From contig JAFUCN010000069.1 in the NCBI GenBank assembly GCA_017459665.1, positions 27,229 through 91,228 of the forward strand: 64,000 nucleotides of DNA, read 5' to 3'. The translations under genes were made by a program, and so were the position numbers. The first letter of the stretch is position 1, and each line of letters starts with the position of its first letter. The DNA is from Methanobrevibacter sp. Lineage in GTDB: Archaea; Methanobacteriota; Methanobacteria; Methanobacteriales; Methanobacteriaceae. This document shows positions 57,797 through 64,000 of this stretch, one piece after another. The notes beneath the pieces are model-generated. The model had not been told where the DNA came from. It saw only the letters and a list, made by a program, of their open reading frames with translations, and did no database searches.

Positions 57797-58770
57797 AGTT
57801 TATTGCTTATACTCATTATTCTCCCTTAATTCACGGGAGTGGAGGAGAAAGATATCTTCAAAACTTATTAGAAAGTCTTTCTCTTAGACACAATAAATGT
57901 ATATGTTGGTGTAGAGAAGATTCTAATAAGACTCGAATAGAAAATAATGTTCAATATCTTCATGAAGTTAATACAGATAGTAGTTTTGAAGAATTTGTAA
58001 GAAAAGAAAAACCTGATTTTATCATTACTCATTTTCATAGTTCAACTTATGCAATTCAATTAGCACATAGTCTCAAAATCAAAGTCATTTATATAGCACA
58101 TAATGATATGGCAATAACAACTCAAAAAGAGATTGCTTTATTAAAAGAAAATGATATATGTGTGTTTAATACTCTTTGGATTTTTAACAAATTAGCAAAA
58201 CTTACAAAAGCTAGAACTTGTGTTGTTCATCCTGTAATTCAACTTCCAAGAAAACTTAAATTAGAACAAAGAGAGTTTATCACATTCGTCAATCCTACAA
58301 AAGCTAAAGGTTCTGATATTTTCTATAGAACTGCTCTCATGCTTAGAGACAAACAATTCTTAGTTGTTAAAGGCGGTTATGGAAATCAAGATATTCGAAA
58401 AATAAAGAATGTTAAGATTATAGAAAATACTCAAGATATATTTGATGATGTCTATTCAAAAACTAGACTTTTAGTTGCTCCTAGTTTATATGAAACATAT
58501 GGTATGGTTGCAGCTGAAGCAGCAAGTTTAGGAATTCCTTGCATTGTAAGCAAAACTGCAGGATTTCATGAATGTTTGGGTGAAGCAGGCATCTTAGTTA
58601 ATTCTGTAAAAGCTGCTGATTGGGTTGTAGCAATTAGAAAGTTTGATGATGAAAACTATTACAAAAAATACTCTTTGCTTTGCAGAGAAAGAATGCAGCA
58701 AGAAAGAGAAAAACCTTATTTCGAAGACTTCTATAGAATAGTTGAATTTTTACATAATAAACATTTTTGA
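57793..58770 (+). CDS. GT4-family glycosyltransferase
   Basis: 325 residues. THYSPLIHGSGGERYLQNLL at the start (acceptor-side Gly loop) and APSLYETYGMVAAEAASLGI then PCIVSKTAGFHECLGEAGIL (donor nucleotide-sugar site, E-x7-E) are the retaining GT-B signature. Acceptor unknown: virion protein, DNA base or host surface. Stops with TGA just before the tRNA cluster promoter. Confidence 0.8.
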   Translation: MKFIAYTHYSPLIHGSGGERYLQNLLESLSLRHNKCICWCREDSNKTRIENNVQYLHEVNTDSSFEEFVRKEKPDFIITHFHSSTYAIQLAHSLKIKVIYIAHNDMAITTQKEIALLKENDICVFNTLWIFNKLAKLTKARTCVVHPVIQLPRKLKLEQREFITFVNPTKAKGSDIFYRTALMLRDKQFLVVKGGYGNQDIRKIKNVKIIENTQDIFDDVYSKTRLLVAPSLYETYGMVAAEAASLGIPCIVSKTAGFHECLGEAGILVNSVKAADWVVAIRKFDDENYYKKYSLLCRERMQQEREKPYFEDFYRIVEFLHNKHF

Positions 58771-58777
58771 CAAAAGA

Positions 58778-58786
58778 TGATATAAT
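58778..58786 (+). promoter_or_regulatory. Extended -10 promoter of the tRNA cluster
   Basis: TGATATAAT (58778-58786) predicts a transcript start at about 58793, two bases before the tmRNA-like RNA. Confidence 0.5.
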
Positions 58787-58794
58787 GAAAACAT

Positions 58795-58903
58795 GGGGAT
58801 GAAAAAGTATCGACTTTCTCAGAAGAATACAGGAGAAAATGCGCCTGAAAGAATCCTGGAGTATGAGAAAAGGACCCCGAGGCAGTATCGGGCATCTCCA
58901 CCA
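58795..58903 (+). ncRNA. Compact tmRNA-like RNA (alanine-type acceptor end)
   Basis: 109 nt. The 5' GGGGATG (58795-58801) pairs with CATCTCC (58893-58899), leaving A73 and encoded CCA (58901-58903). The only wobble pair is the third, G3:U70, the identity element for alanyl-tRNA synthetase. Also tmRNA-like: GGGG start, UCGAC in the D position (58810-58814), a long P2-type stem (CTTTCTCA 58814-58821 with TGAGAAAAG 58864-58872) in place of an anticodon arm, and GGAC before the T stem. T stem CCCGA/TCGGG is good but its loop, GGCAGTA, lacks UUC. Only about 42 nt remain for a tag region (8-codon frame 58822-58848 ending UGA). Could also be a decayed tRNA. Confidence 0.5.
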
Positions 58904-58904
58904 T

Positions 58905-58982
58905 TGCTGGGTACAGTTCTGGTGAACTGGCCAGTCTCATAAACTGGATTAAGGTTAGGTTCGATTCCAACCCCAGCAACCA
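58905..58982 (+). tRNA. tRNA with CAT anticodon (Met or Ile2)
   Basis: Acceptor TGCTGGG/CCCAGCA, D arm CAGT-TCTGGTGA-ACTG, anticodon arm CCAGT-CTCATAA-ACTGG, T loop GTTCGAT, encoded CCA. Starts one base after the tmRNA-like RNA. Confidence 0.8.
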
Positions 58983-58991
58983 TTAACATTT

Positions 58992-59068
58992 GGCCTAGTA
59001 GCTTAGTTGGTTAGAGCATTGCCTTGTCACGGCAAAGGTCACCCGTTCGAATCGGGCCTAGGTCGCCA
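58992..59068 (+). tRNA. tRNA-Asp (anticodon GTC)
   Basis: Acceptor GGCCTAG/CTAGGTC, D loop AGTTGGTTAGA, anticodon arm TTGCC-TTGTCAC-GGCAA, T arm ACCCG-TTCGAAT-CGGGC (one weak pair), CCA encoded. Confidence 0.9.
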
Positions 59069-59070
59069 AT

Positions 59071-59145
59071 GCAAGTATCATATAATGGTCATTATGCGAG
59101 TTTTCCAAACTTGACATGAGTGTTCGATTCACTCTACTTGCACCA
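59071..59145 (+). tRNA. tRNA-Gly (anticodon TCC)
   Basis: Acceptor GCAAGTA/TACTTGC, anticodon arm CGAGT-TTTCCAA-ACTTG, T arm GAGTG-TTCGATT-CACTC, ACCA end. Reads GGA, the most used Gly codon here and the codon replaced by TGA in the protease tag. It differs by one base from a hypothetical TGA-reading TCA anticodon but does not have it. Confidence 0.85.
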
Positions 59146-59148
59146 GAT

Positions 59149-59223
59149 TCCTGAGTAGCTTAAAGGTAAAGCAATCGGCTGTTAACCGATAGAGTATTGG
59201 TTCGATTCCAATCTCAGGAGCCA
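59149..59223 (+). tRNA. tRNA-Asn (anticodon GTT)
   Basis: Acceptor TCCTGAG/CTCAGGA, anticodon arm TCGG-CTGTTAA-CCGA, T loop GTTCGAT, GCCA end. Confidence 0.9.
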
Positions 59224-59259
59224 TTGTACTTTTAAGATAATGTGTATTATAATTAAAAT

Positions 59260-59610
59260 ATGGAAACCAAGTTCAATCTTAAAGGAAGTATTCAAACAAC
59301 AAATCAAGAAACACAATCACCATTTCGAGAAGTTGAAATGGCAGCAAACTTTTTAAGAGCACTTCTAAGTTTGACAAGTACTCCATACTATGATTTTCGT
59401 TTTGAAGAGCTTGAAACACCAGAATCACTTCATGAAGAAAATAATTATATTGTATCTTTTAGCTACTGCTTAGAAAATAAAGATAAACTGTTTGAAAACT
59501 TTCCGCAATTCAATCGTATTAGAAAGACAGTCGTTATTAAAAACGATGAGATAATGCAATTGATTGATGGTTCAATTTCAGATTATAAGGCCAGTTCGTC
59601 TAGTGATTAG
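59260..59610 (+). CDS. Hypothetical protein overlapping tRNA-Glu
   Basis: 116 residues; TATAAT 59248-59253 is six bases before ATG 59260, no ribosome binding site (leaderless type). Its last 22 bases, including the stop, lie inside the tRNA-Glu gene, so the end YKASSSSD is encoded by tRNA sequence. Not recognised. Confidence 0.6.
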   Translation: METKFNLKGSIQTTNQETQSPFREVEMAANFLRALLSLTSTPYYDFRFEELETPESLHEENNYIVSFSYCLENKDKLFENFPQFNRIRKTVVIKNDEIMQLIDGSISDYKASSSSD

Positions 59611-59663
59611 GACACAAGATTTTCATTCTTGCAACAGGAGTTTGATTCTCCTACTGGCTACCA
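59589..59663 (+). tRNA. tRNA-Glu (anticodon TTC)
   Basis: Acceptor GGCCAGT/ACTGGCT, anticodon arm CAAGA-TTTTCAT-TCTTG, T arm AGGAG-TTTGATT-CTCCT, ACCA end. Overlaps the 3' end of the preceding gene; processing the tRNA out of that mRNA would remove its stop codon. Confidence 0.85.
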
Positions 59664-59673
59664 AGGAGGTATT

Positions 59674-59781
59674 ATGATAGATAATGAAAAGTTTCAAGAA
59701 ATAGTATTAGATTTTATAGATACACAATCTCGATTGAATGTACAATTTTATGAACTAATTTCTAAACTAAAGGAGGAATAA
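59674..59781 (+). CDS. 35-residue hypothetical protein
   Basis: ATG 59674 with AAGGAGG upstream (directly after tRNA-Glu); stop TAA overlaps the next start (TAATG). Opens MIDNEKFQEIVLDFIDTQSR. Its last codons double as the ribosome binding site of the ParB-like gene. Confidence 0.55.
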   Translation: MIDNEKFQEIVLDFIDTQSRLNVQFYELISKLKEE

Positions 59782-60455
59782 TGAAAAAATTTACTTTAGA
59801 AGATGTCAAAGAACATACGCATATTGTAGATATCAATAGAGTGTGTTTTAATACTTGGAACCCAAAAATTAAACGAACTTCTGAATTCGAAAAAGTTAAA
59901 GATTCAATTCGAATGAATGGTCAGATGATGCCAATTATAGTCAGATCTATAGATAATAGAGATTATGATTATGAAGTTCTTGATGGAGAACAGCGTTTAA
60001 CAGCGATGCTCGATCTTGGATTCAACGAAGTCTGGATTACAGATTTAGGAACAATCTCAGACGAAGAAGCAAAAAGCAAGACGATCTGGGCAGAAATGGC
60101 AGTTCCATTTGATAAAGATAAACTTGGAGCTTTGTTAATTGAATTAAAAGACCAAATCGAACTTCCTTATTCAGATGAAGAAATTGAAGTAATGGCTGGA
60201 ATTGAGTTTGATGATACACCAGCAGATGATTTTGAAGATGATACAATGACACTTATATCATTTGGCGTTAATGTTCTTCCAGAAAATAAACAAATTCTTA
60301 AAGATAAGTTCAAGCAATTACGTGAAGATTATGAATGTTCAGATAACGCGATTATTATGGCTGCAATTGAAATGATGTCAAAAGAAGAAAATCAAGATGA
60401 TATAAAGCAAGTCATCAAAGATGAACAAGCTAAAGAGCTAGAATTTGGAGTATAA
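59781..60455 (+). CDS. ParB/Srx-fold nuclease-domain protein
   Basis: 224 residues. VDINRVCFNTWNPKIKRTSEFEKV, NGQMMPIIVRS and YEVLDGEQRLTAML carry the ParB N-terminal motif (G-E-Q-R). The C-terminus is acidic and helical. In phages such proteins often stand beside DNA-modifying transferases and may act as ATPases or nucleases. Followed immediately by a glycosyltransferase-like gene. Confidence 0.7.
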   Translation: MKKFTLEDVKEHTHIVDINRVCFNTWNPKIKRTSEFEKVKDSIRMNGQMMPIIVRSIDNRDYDYEVLDGEQRLTAMLDLGFNEVWITDLGTISDEEAKSKTIWAEMAVPFDKDKLGALLIELKDQIELPYSDEEIEVMAGIEFDDTPADDFEDDTMTLISFGVNVLPENKQILKDKFKQLREDYECSDNAIIMAAIEMMSKEENQDDIKQVIKDEQAKELEFGV

Positions 60456-61364
60456 ATGAAAATTGCATATGCTGGTTTCTCCACTTTAGGATGTAAAGAA
60501 GAACTTCCAAATGGATGTCAAGGAATTCGTTATACTCTTAGAAAAGCATGTGAAGAATTAGGACACGAATTCAAGAATTATTTTGAAGAACCTGATATCT
60601 TCTTCTTTGAGTTGAATCAGATTGGTGCAATGAATATGAGTCATGTTCCGATTATTAAATGCTGTAAAATGTTCAAAACAGCTAAGAAAATAATTCTCAT
60701 TATAGATGATGCTCATGCAAGTCAATTTGTCAATACTTATGTTTATACAGCGCGAAGTCGTCGTGTTCCATTTTTAATGAAAGTCGAACAGAAAGATACA
60801 ATCAAACAAGTATTTGATATCTGTGATAGAATTGCAGCACACGAATTTTCTATGGTTCTTCCACTTTACAGTGAACAACCAACAGGTAAGAATTTCGAGT
60901 TTTATGCTAAAAATATCATCAATCTTGATTATTCAGCAATGCATGATTATCAAAATTGCTATCGTTCAAATCCAGAACGAAAAATTGTTTCTTATTCTTA
61001 CAAAAAAGACATGAACCTTGATTCTAAAGCGAACGATGTAATTCGTCTATCAGGAATGAGAGAACTTTCATGTTTTCAAAAGTTATGTGAGAATAGAGTT
61101 TGTTATATGACAGATTATAAAGATTTTGTTCCTACAAATTGGGTCAGAAATCGTTATGCGCAAGCGTATAATGCTAAAGCTCTTATAGTAGGATTAAGAA
61201 AATCTTACTTTGGAGATGCTTATAACATTTCAGTTCAAAAGTATCGCTCAATGTCTGATGAAGAATTCGAAGAAGCAGTTCAACAGCAACGAAAGATATT
61301 TGAAGAAAAAACAGCAACAAAAGAAGAATACTTAGAAAAAGTCACGCAGCTTTTAGAGATATAG
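60456..61364 (+). CDS. Glycosyltransferase-like hypothetical protein
   Basis: 302 residues. MKIAYAGFSTLGCKEELPNG and a series of alternating strands (IILIIDDAHAS, LIVGLRKSYFGDAYNISVQK) give a GT-B-like impression, but no donor-site motif is certain. Coupled to the ParB-like gene; could modify phage DNA bases. Confidence 0.5.
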   Translation: MKIAYAGFSTLGCKEELPNGCQGIRYTLRKACEELGHEFKNYFEEPDIFFFELNQIGAMNMSHVPIIKCCKMFKTAKKIILIIDDAHASQFVNTYVYTARSRRVPFLMKVEQKDTIKQVFDICDRIAAHEFSMVLPLYSEQPTGKNFEFYAKNIINLDYSAMHDYQNCYRSNPERKIVSYSYKKDMNLDSKANDVIRLSGMRELSCFQKLCENRVCYMTDYKDFVPTNWVRNRYAQAYNAKALIVGLRKSYFGDAYNISVQKYRSMSDEEFEEAVQQQRKIFEEKTATKEEYLEKVTQLLEI

Positions 61365-61367
61365 TAT

Positions 61368-61396
61368 TTACTTTAGAGCTATTGTAGTTTATAATT
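61368..61396 (+). promoter_or_regulatory. Leaderless promoter
   Basis: TTTACT, a 16-17 base spacer, then TATAAT ending six bases before ATG 61402; no ribosome binding site. Confidence 0.65.
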
Positions 61397-61401
61397 AAAA
61401 T

Positions 61402-61599
61402 ATGAAATATAGAATAGGAAAAGAAGTTGTATTTTGTTTATGGGGTGAAAGAGAATACAAATTTGGAAAGATTGTTGCAAGCAAAACTTTTGGTAGTGAA
61501 TATCTAATAAAGACAAACGATGGAGAAATTGTTCGTGCTGCAGATTCAGAGATTTTTCCTAAGTTTAGCAAAGACAAGAAAGATTGGAATAATGAGTGA
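61402..61599 (+). CDS. Small beta-rich protein
   Basis: 65 residues: KEVVFCLWGEREYKFGKIVASKT...YLIKTNDGEIVRA resembles a small SH3/KOW-like barrel. Overlaps the nucleotidyltransferase start. Unknown role. Confidence 0.55.
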   Translation: MKYRIGKEVVFCLWGEREYKFGKIVASKTFGSEYLIKTNDGEIVRAADSEIFPKFSKDKKDWNNE

Positions 61600-62314
61600 A
61601 AAATTGATTTGCAAAGTTATTGTTGGCAGTCAGTTGCATGGAACAGCAACTCCTGAATCTGATATAGACTATAGAGGAATCTTCATAAATGACTTGAAAT
61701 TAAAACTTTCTCCCTTTAAAAGAAATCAAGAAACATCTTGGATAGAAGGAGAAGTTGATGACACAAGTTACGAATTAGCTCATATTAGTAAGATGCTTAC
61801 TACAGGAAATGCAACATGTTGGGAGATTCTATTTAGCAATAAAATTATAGAAACTTCTGATGTTCATCAAGAGATGAGAGAAAATTGGAAGAAATTCTTT
61901 ACTACTGATAATTTTATTAAAGCAAGTATCGGATACAGTCGTAATCAATATGCAAAGTTTGGACTTTATGATGATATTGGAGTTCTTGGACAAAAAAGAA
62001 CAGCAAAATTTGTTATAGCTTTTTTAAGAGTCATGTGGCAATGCGAGCAATTTTTGCTTACAGGAGAGTTCAAATGTTCTCTTAAAGAAAGCGATAAGTA
62101 TGATTACATAATGTCGATTAAAGGAAAATCTAGAGATGAGATTAACATTTCAGAAGCATTTGCAAATATGGAAGACATGTATGCGAGAGTAGCAAAAGCT
62201 CAATCATTATGTGATAAATCTAGATTAGAAATGAAAGCAGATATTGACTGGATAGAAGATTTTATTTATCGTTCATACAAAAAGTATGATAAACAACTAA
62301 CAAAGGAGGTATAA
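61592..62314 (+). CDS. Predicted nucleotidyltransferase (pol beta superfamily)
   Basis: 240 residues from ATG 61592. VGSQLHGTATPESDIDYRGI has the GSxxHG...DxDxRGI active site of the COG3541-type family, followed by helices typical of it (ISKMLTTGNATCWEILFSN). These enzymes transfer NMPs; T4-like phages carry relatives. Substrate unknown, tRNA ends being one option. Confidence 0.7.
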   Translation: MSEKLICKVIVGSQLHGTATPESDIDYRGIFINDLKLKLSPFKRNQETSWIEGEVDDTSYELAHISKMLTTGNATCWEILFSNKIIETSDVHQEMRENWKKFFTTDNFIKASIGYSRNQYAKFGLYDDIGVLGQKRTAKFVIAFLRVMWQCEQFLLTGEFKCSLKESDKYDYIMSIKGKSRDEINISEAFANMEDMYARVAKAQSLCDKSRLEMKADIDWIEDFIYRSYKKYDKQLTKEV

Positions 62315-62686
62315 ATGTTTTTTGAAGAAGCAGAAAAACTCTACAAGCAATTTAAGAAGAAAGCAAAAATTAAAGACTTAAAATATGTTGCTCAATTATC
62401 TAAGACTCAAGATGATGAACAACCTGTTTATGCAATTCAGTTTTCGAATATAGTTGATACAATTGCACCTGTTACATTTATTGATAAGTCTGATAAAGAA
62501 GTTTTAGAAAAAGTTAAGGCTTTTCTCGAAACAATGGATTATGACACAGTCGAAATGAAATATCATGAATCTCAGGCTTATCATGCAAATGAGACAGCAA
62601 AACGTCATCTTAAACTTGCAGAAGAAATTAAGAATCGTGTGCAAATCGAAACAGAAATTGACGAAAATAATAAAACACAATCATAA
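62315..62686 (+). CDS. Hypothetical protein
   Basis: 123 residues, AAGGAGG before ATG (the site lies in the previous gene's last codons). Charged, alpha/beta; not recognised. Confidence 0.55.
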   Translation: MFFEEAEKLYKQFKKKAKIKDLKYVAQLSKTQDDEQPVYAIQFSNIVDTIAPVTFIDKSDKEVLEKVKAFLETMDYDTVEMKYHESQAYHANETAKRHLKLAEEIKNRVQIETEIDENNKTQS

Positions 62687-62691
62687 TTGTG

Positions 62692-62780
62692 GTATAATTA
62701 GAAAGTATAATGAAAAGGAAAAGTTCTGATCGAACATCGTAGATGAAATGGGCATCTTTATGGTGCTCATTTTCTACTTA
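62692..62780 (+). ncRNA. Promoter-like -10 followed by a long hairpin
   Basis: TATAAT at about 62694 and a second AGTATAAT near 62704 precede an imperfect long stem: GTAGATGAAATGGGCATC pairs with GTGCTCATTTTCTAC around a TTTATG loop (about 62739-62777). No T run follows. A structured leader for the small genes downstream or an sRNA. Confidence 0.35.
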
Positions 62781-62879
62781 ATGATTATGCGTAAATCAAA
62801 ATATAAAAGATTCGAAGAAAACTATAAAGAATTACGAAGGCTAAAAATAGATTTTATTAAACTACGATTTAAGGTTTAG
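62781..62879 (+). CDS. 32-residue basic peptide
   Basis: MIMRKSKYKRFEENYKELRR... ending LRFKV. Four bases after the hairpin, no ribosome binding site. Its composition (Lys/Arg/Tyr helix) looks protein-like, but it may be chance. Confidence 0.35.
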   Translation: MIMRKSKYKRFEENYKELRRLKIDFIKLRFKV

Positions 62880-62896
62880 AAAAACAAGGAGGAAAT

Positions 62897-63136
62897 ATGT
62901 CAAAGAAAGATACAGCAAAATCAGGAGGAATATCAACATTCGGAGCAGGAATTTTTATGTCTGTTGTGTTCTTTTTTCTAAACGTAAATGGAATTATTGA
63001 TTGGCCTTGGTGGGCAATAATGATGCCAATTCTTGTTTCATTAGGAATGTTGTTGATTGCTTTTGCAATAGCACTGATTATACTTTTAATTGGTTATGCA
63101 GCGATTGGGTTCTCAGCATGGATGAAGAAGCACTAA
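62897..63136 (+). CDS. Two-helix membrane protein
   Basis: 79 residues, AAGGAGG before ATG. Two hydrophobic segments around NGIIDWPWWAIMMPI, as in the small phage membrane proteins named transmembrane Fragile-X-F. Cytoplasmic basic end WMKKH. Holin-like size, but no endolysin is seen in the window. Confidence 0.6.
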   Translation: MSKKDTAKSGGISTFGAGIFMSVVFFFLNVNGIIDWPWWAIMMPILVSLGMLLIAFAIALIILLIGYAAIGFSAWMKKH

Positions 63137-63291
63137 TTTATAATCGTCTTCTCTTATTCAAGAAAGAAATAGAAGATGCTATTGAAACGCTTGAAAATCT
63201 TGGTTATAAAACTGATTGGTTAAAGACAGCAAAAAATACACTTCAATTTGAAGCTGATTATCTAAAAAATGAACATGCTAAAAGAGCGTAA
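63118..63291 (+). CDS. 57-residue hypothetical protein
   Basis: From ATG 63118, inside the end of the membrane protein gene. Helical, charged (MDEEALIYNRLLLFKKEIED). Not recognised. Confidence 0.5.
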   Translation: MDEEALIYNRLLLFKKEIEDAIETLENLGYKTDWLKTAKNTLQFEADYLKNEHAKRA

Positions 63292-63294
63292 ATG

Positions 63295-63323
63295 TTTACT
63301 TTTTATCATTTTTAGTTTATAAT
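63295..63323 (+). promoter_or_regulatory. Leaderless promoter
   Basis: TTTACT 63295-63300, 17 bases, TATAAT 63318-63323, six bases to ATG 63330. Confidence 0.65.
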
Positions 63324-63329
63324 TAAAAT

Positions 63330-63464
63330 ATGATAACACTCATCTTAATGATAATAGGAGTTTTTCTCATCATTGTTGCATTAGGATTTTTAGTTTTTGG
63401 TTTATGTTTATTAGCTGTTAGATTTATCTTATGGATAGTTGATTTAGTTATAGGAGGTTTTTAA
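63330..63464 (+). CDS. 44-residue membrane peptide
   Basis: Leaderless ATG 63330; stop overlaps the next start (TAATG). Almost entirely hydrophobic: ITLILMIIGVFLIIVALGFL then a second segment, ending DLVIGGF. The GGAGG within its end serves the next gene. Confidence 0.55.
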   Translation: MITLILMIIGVFLIIVALGFLVFGLCLLAVRFILWIVDLVIGGF

Positions 63465-63763
63465 TGTGTGCAGTTGCCAGCGAACATTACCGCTACTACT
63501 CGCAGCAGGAGTTAAAGCGTGATGAAATAATGAAGAAAAAATTAGAAAATCAAAAGAAACGATTTTCTGATTATTCTTTAGTAGGAATTAGAAATAAGCA
63601 CTTCATTGTTTATAAGAAAGAGAACTTTACAAAAGAAGATGAAGAATCGGGAATCTCATACCGAGTAGATTTTTACATAGGAAATACAACTTGTTCTATT
63701 TTTACAAACTCAACATATTTAGATAAATCTATTGAAGAAGTTGAAAAAAGATTTTCGAAATAA
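63464..63763 (+). CDS. Hypothetical protein
   Basis: 99 residues. Basic first half, then beta strands (YSLVGIRNKHFIVYKKENF, SYRVDFYIGNTTCSIF). Ends one base before the stop of the leftward partial gene. Not recognised. Confidence 0.55.
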   Translation: MCAVASEHYRYYSQQELKRDEIMKKKLENQKKRFSDYSLVGIRNKHFIVYKKENFTKEDEESGISYRVDFYIGNTTCSIFTNSTYLDKSIEEVEKRFSK

Positions 63764-64000
63764 CTAATTATATTTCCAATTTTCTGATTTGATGTTATAG
63801 TGTTTTGTTTCCCAATTTTTTATTTTGTTTGAATATTGTTTGCAAAGTTTCTCATATTCATTTGGTCCGATAAATTCCCATATAAACTGTGTTTCTCTTT
63901 TAGAAATTTCTTTGAATTTTTTGATTCCTTTTGAATCTGATAAGCGTCCTTTGATTTCTACAAATTTATTATCTTCGGGAATATAAAAATCTGGAATATA
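63764..64000 (-). CDS. Phage endonuclease of PD-(D/E)xK type, C-terminal part
   Basis: Minus strand, TAG at 63764-63766, 5' end outside the window. Visible residues YIPDFYIPEDNKFVEIKG contain the PD...E-x-K nuclease motif as in many free-standing phage nucleases. The Trp-rich end NWETKHYNIKSENW follows. Convergent with the gene at 63464. Confidence 0.6.
   Translation of the reverse strand, partial: YIPDFYIPEDNKFVEIKGRLSDSKGIKKFKEISKRETQFIWEFIGPNEYEKLCKQYSNKIKNWETKHYNIKSENWKYN

Noticed and set aside
58793..58945. Leaderless small protein starting MGMKKYRLSQ
   Set aside because: The -10 to ATG spacing fits, but the frame runs into the CAT tRNA and the sequence has a strong acceptor stem with CCA, so an RNA gene explains it better.
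62897..63136. Lysis cassette
   Set aside because: The membrane protein is holin-sized, but no endolysin domain occurs near it or elsewhere in the window.

Overview
The window is an internal piece of a tailed double-stranded DNA phage genome (Caudoviricetes). It has an HK97-fold capsid protein, terminase, a tape measure protein of about 1,480 residues, and Dit/Tal-type tail-tip genes, which point to siphovirus morphology. The DNA is AT-rich. Translation signals are mostly AGGAGG-type, and promoters are mostly TTTAC(A/T)-N17-TATAAT. The cargo-tag type, YopX, SSB/YqaJ/RusA and Dit/Tal genes fit a phage of a low-GC Gram-positive (Bacillota-like) host; this is inference. I see no integrase, lysogeny repressor, endolysin, portal or DNA polymerase, so the genome extends beyond both ends. 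Genes are cut by both edges.

Layout. 1-10.8 kb (+): an arsenal of toxin-like proteins. Five genes (one cut by the left edge, one probably frameshifted) carry at least six R-S-E-type or PARP-like ADP-ribosyltransferase (ART) domains plus one HExxH zincin-like domain. Every effector domain follows a nearly identical glycine-rich tag, NGGKNSGNHNPGQGRGVGKP. Small unknown genes and an RNA ligase sit between them. 10.8-11.3 kb: a possible non-autonomous IS200/IS605-like element and a small promoter-hairpin RNA. 11.4-29.9 kb (+): major capsid protein with a very acidic N-terminal extension, three leftward tRNA or tRNA-like genes, DHFR, a second small RNA, fibre proteins, tail tube, prohead protease, tape measure, Dit, Tal and a tail-completion-like gene. 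The prohead protease carries the effector tag at its C-terminus, interrupted by a single in-frame TGA. 30.2-34.5 kb (+, with one leftward gene): small early-type genes and a phosphoesterase. 34.5-51.7 kb (-): terminase (large subunit interrupted by an apparent frameshift), homing endonucleases, NinG, a nucleotide-metabolism block (MazG-like, dNMP kinase-like, HD nucleotidase, ThyX, nucleoside deoxyribosyltransferase, glutaredoxin-like), a run of very small genes, and a replication/recombination block (YqaJ, RusA, SSB, DnaB/RecA-like ATPase, putative initiator). 51.75-51.89 kb: an iteron array next to that initiator, the best origin candidate. 52-64 kb (+): possible tail chaperones, head-tail connectors, Stealth-like and GT4 glycosyltransferases, a TerD-domain protein, a tmRNA-like RNA plus tRNA cluster, a ParB-like protein and small membrane proteins.

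How it may work together. The shared tag links the cargo (ARTs, zincin) to the protease that matures the capsid. By analogy with T4 Alt, which is packaged, cut by the head protease and injected, I infer that the effectors are loaded into the procapsid through the tag, may be released by cleavage at it, and enter the host with the DNA. The tag, the tandem tag-effector-tag-effector proteins and the TGA inside the protease copy can be read in the sequence; packaging and injection are inference. A second candidate novelty is a 109-nt RNA at 58795-58903. It has tmRNA end hallmarks, including a G3:U70 pair and A73, but almost no mRNA-like domain.
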